Shown: positions 62,934-64,000 of the stretch, piece after piece
How the letters are laid out: each line of letters begins with the position of its first letter
Numbering within the stretch: position 1 is the first letter of the stretch
DNA from: JAUMBM01 sp964441755
Lineage (GTDB): Bacteria > Bacteroidota > Bacteroidia > Chitinophagales > Saprospiraceae
Assembly (NCBI GenBank): GCA_964441755.1
Contig: CAYTVG010000003.1
Span: 1-64,000, forward strand
DNA: 64,000 nt
Direction of reading: 5' to 3'
Position numbers and translations under genes: made by a program
The notes under the pieces: model-generated
The model's input: the letters and a program-made list of their open reading frames with translations, nothing else
Database searches by the model: none
What the model was told of the DNA's origin: nothing

Positions 62934-63416
62934 ATGACTATCCAAAAATCGCGGCTGTTGGCAGTCGTCCTGGTTTTATCCACGATGGGTTGTGGCGAAT
63001 ATTCAGATGCCCAACTAAACCTAAAACAAACCTTGCCCGGCATGTGGATTACATCCAGGATTGAAGTGACAATCAATAGCCTAAATGGTACCGATACAAC
63101 TATCGTTGAAAAAGTGGAGGAAAATACCTGGCGCAATCGTTTTTTTGTACATCCTCCTGAATACTATTTTGGCAGCGACAACAAATACCGCCGTGTACAT
63201 CGCAGTTTGGCAGATACGCTTATCAGCAATGCCCGAGGGTTGTGGAATACCTTTGGAGACACGTTGATGCTGATAGAGCCGGATGCTACCTACCAATATG
63301 TGGTAAGTAAAGAAAATGAGCAGATTATCTTCAAAACAATGGTAGACTGGGATGGAGATGGCCAAACAGACGATGAGTTTAGTAGTTGGCAGCGATTGCT
63401 CAGAAAAATGAAGTAA
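62934..63416 (+). CDS. Small lipoprotein, unknown function
   Basis: 160 residues. Signal peptide with lipobox STMGC (Cys20). The mature part (LKQTLPGMWITSRIEVTINS, GTDTTIVEKVEE, YYFGSDNKYRRVHR, FGDTLMLIEPDATYQYVVSK, IIFKTMVDWDGDGQTDDEFS) is beta-rich and recalls lipocalin-like beta-barrel lipoproteins of Bacteroidota, in which a WxxxS motif early on is typical; that resemblance is weak. The tail DWDGDGQTDD could bind calcium. Context gives no clue: tRNA-Pro downstream, PPase upstream on the other strand. Confidence 0.65.
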   Translation: MTIQKSRLLAVVLVLSTMGCGEYSDAQLNLKQTLPGMWITSRIEVTINSLNGTDTTIVEKVEENTWRNRFFVHPPEYYFGSDNKYRRVHRSLADTLISNARGLWNTFGDTLMLIEPDATYQYVVSKENEQIIFKTMVDWDGDGQTDDEFSSWQRLLRKMK

Positions 63417-63444
63417 TTGTATTGCTAAATTTATATGCGCATAG

Positions 63445-63452
63445 TATATTTG
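63445..63452 (+). promoter_or_regulatory. -7 box of tRNA-Pro
   Basis: TATATTTG, exact TAnnTTTG match, 18 bases before the mature tRNA 5' end. Confidence 0.6.
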
Positions 63453-63469
63453 CGTCTGCAATATGCATT

Positions 63470-63543
63470 CGGGATGTAGCGCAGCCCGGTAGCGCGCTTC
63501 GTTCGGGACGAAGAGGCCGCTGGTTCGAATCCAGTCATCCCGA
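63470..63543 (+). tRNA. tRNA-Pro (CGG)
   Basis: 74 nt. Acceptor CGGGATG/CATCCCG with the C1-G72 pair typical of tRNA-Pro, D-arm GCGCAGCCCGGTAGCGC, anticodon stem CTTCG/CGAAG with loop TTCGGGA and anticodon CGG (reads CCG), T-arm GCTGGTTCGAATCCAGT. Discriminator A; CCA not encoded. Confidence 0.96.
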
Positions 63544-63559
63544 CTTTGTAAAAGACTAA

Positions 63560-63619
63560 ACTGGCAGCAATAAGAAAAGCCTGAATCCGCGGATTCAGGC
63601 TTTTCTTATTGCTGCCAGT
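63560..63619. terminator. 60-nt perfect palindrome, bidirectional terminator
   Basis: The two 30-base halves are exact reverse complements with no loop, centred on CCGCGG between 63589 and 63590. It lies between tRNA-Pro (plus) and the stop of the minus-strand SPOR gene at 63635. It is the longest perfect palindrome in the window. Confidence 0.8.
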
Positions 63620-63634
63620 AGCAAGGCGTGTTTA

Positions 63635-64000
63635 TTATCGCATAAACACCCATTCTCCGTTTACGTTGCGAAGGAGAAATGCATCGCGGAAACCCGCAGC
63701 AACAGCCCTTGACCGCATATCCCTTGCATCCTGCTCAGAAAACAATCCCCCAATTCGGAATACAATCAAATTATTTTTGGTTCCTTGTTCTATGGGGACA
63801 TTCAGTGTCTCTGCAGCGGCTCTGTTAAAATTATCCGGATTCATAAAGGCACCCAGCTGAACTTTATATTCCCCTGTGTAGGCTGCGTCATAGGCTGCCG
63901 CAGGTGCAGCTACTGAGCGGGCACCGGTATAAACAGGATTAATGATAAAGGCATCCCTAAAACCAGCAGATTTCAATGAAGCCAACGCCCTGTCAGCCTC
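63635..64000 (-). CDS. SPOR-domain protein, 3' part only
   Basis: Runs off the right edge; about 121 codons are visible with no start needed (the frame is open to 64000). Two related modules are seen: an incomplete one ending ALASLKSAGFRDAFIINPV and a full SPOR-like one, YKVQLGAFMNPDNFNRAAAE ... GLFSEQDARDMRSRAVAAGF, ending in NGEWVFMR. SPOR domains bind denuded peptidoglycan, usually at division sites. The N-terminal part, and so its location and anchor, cannot be judged. Confidence 0.8.
   Translation of the reverse strand, partial: EADRALASLKSAGFRDAFIINPVYTGARSVAAPAAAYDAAYTGEYKVQLGAFMNPDNFNRAAAETLNVPIEQGTKNNLIVFRIGGLFSEQDARDMRSRAVAAGFRDAFLLRNVNGEWVFMR

Overview
The window looks like chromosomal DNA of a Bacteroidota bacterium, probably of the Saprospiria/Lewinella type (the lower rank is inference). 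Evidence: two very large secreted proteins with type IX secretion (T9SS) sorting domains, a third small protein with such a domain, a PorE-like periplasmic anchor, a DUF6089/PorG-like barrel, Bacteroidota-type -7 boxes (TAnnTTTG) in front of many genes, a Bacteroidota-style tmRNA, and housekeeping proteins typical of the phylum. GC looks close to 50 percent. I see no plasmid, prophage, IS element, integrase or CRISPR array; the window is ordinary chromosome with mostly single genes and short operons.

Layout. 1-8100: hairpin-rich leader, a 1384-residue repeat-rich T9SS cargo, a GNAT acetyltransferase, purN, a PorE-like TPR/beta-propeller/SPOR protein, a DUF2256 zinc-finger protein. 8100-13430: a stand-alone COX3-type subunit, a pair of coiled-coil genes of unknown function, hldD, an exported thioredoxin-fold protein. 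13500-23200: topA, a DUF3467 protein, an FKBP lipoprotein, an amidase without signal peptide, an M16-like protein lacking its zinc motif fused to a LolA-like domain, a short asparaginase-like protein, an unknown lipoprotein, pepT. 23500-30700: an MbnP-like/MbnH-like pair, purK, an MBL hydrolase, ribH, a TPR membrane protein, a saccharopine-dehydrogenase-type enzyme. 30700-38600: a polysaccharide flippase, sulfide:quinone oxidoreductase with DUF1641, pgk, gap, ssrA (tmRNA), fbp. 38600-47500: a methyltransferase, an orphan TRAP-type binding protein, hemF, a nucleoside phosphorylase, cutA, an unknown polytopic membrane protein, an MsbA-like ABC exporter, a PorG-like barrel. 47700-57100: a degenerate LMW-phosphatase/ArsC-like protein, glpK, nnrE-nnrD fusion, M28 peptidase-PDZ, cdsA, an M20 hydrolase, an ABC-F ATPase, tRNA-Arg(TCT). 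57100-64000: pyrF, a 1290-residue T9SS type-B protein, a lipoprotein pyrophosphatase, a small lipoprotein, tRNA-Pro(CGG), and the 3' part of a SPOR-domain gene that runs off the window.

How genes work together. gap, pgk and fbp place three steps of lower glycolysis/gluconeogenesis around ssrA. The MbnP-like and MbnH-like genes overlap by one base, as expected for a maturation enzyme and its substrate. SQR and DUF1641 form a probable sulfide-oxidation unit. The big cargo proteins, the PorE-like anchor and the PorG-like barrel belong to T9SS physiology but are scattered. Many genes end in strong stem-loops; several are long, loopless perfect palindromes of unrelated sequence. The best second-look candidates are the MbnP/MbnH pair with a T9SS tail, the PorE-like protein ending in SPOR, the coiled-coil gene pair, the Cys-to-Ser LMW-PTP-like protein, and the palindromes. 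No obviously new defence or biosynthetic system was found.
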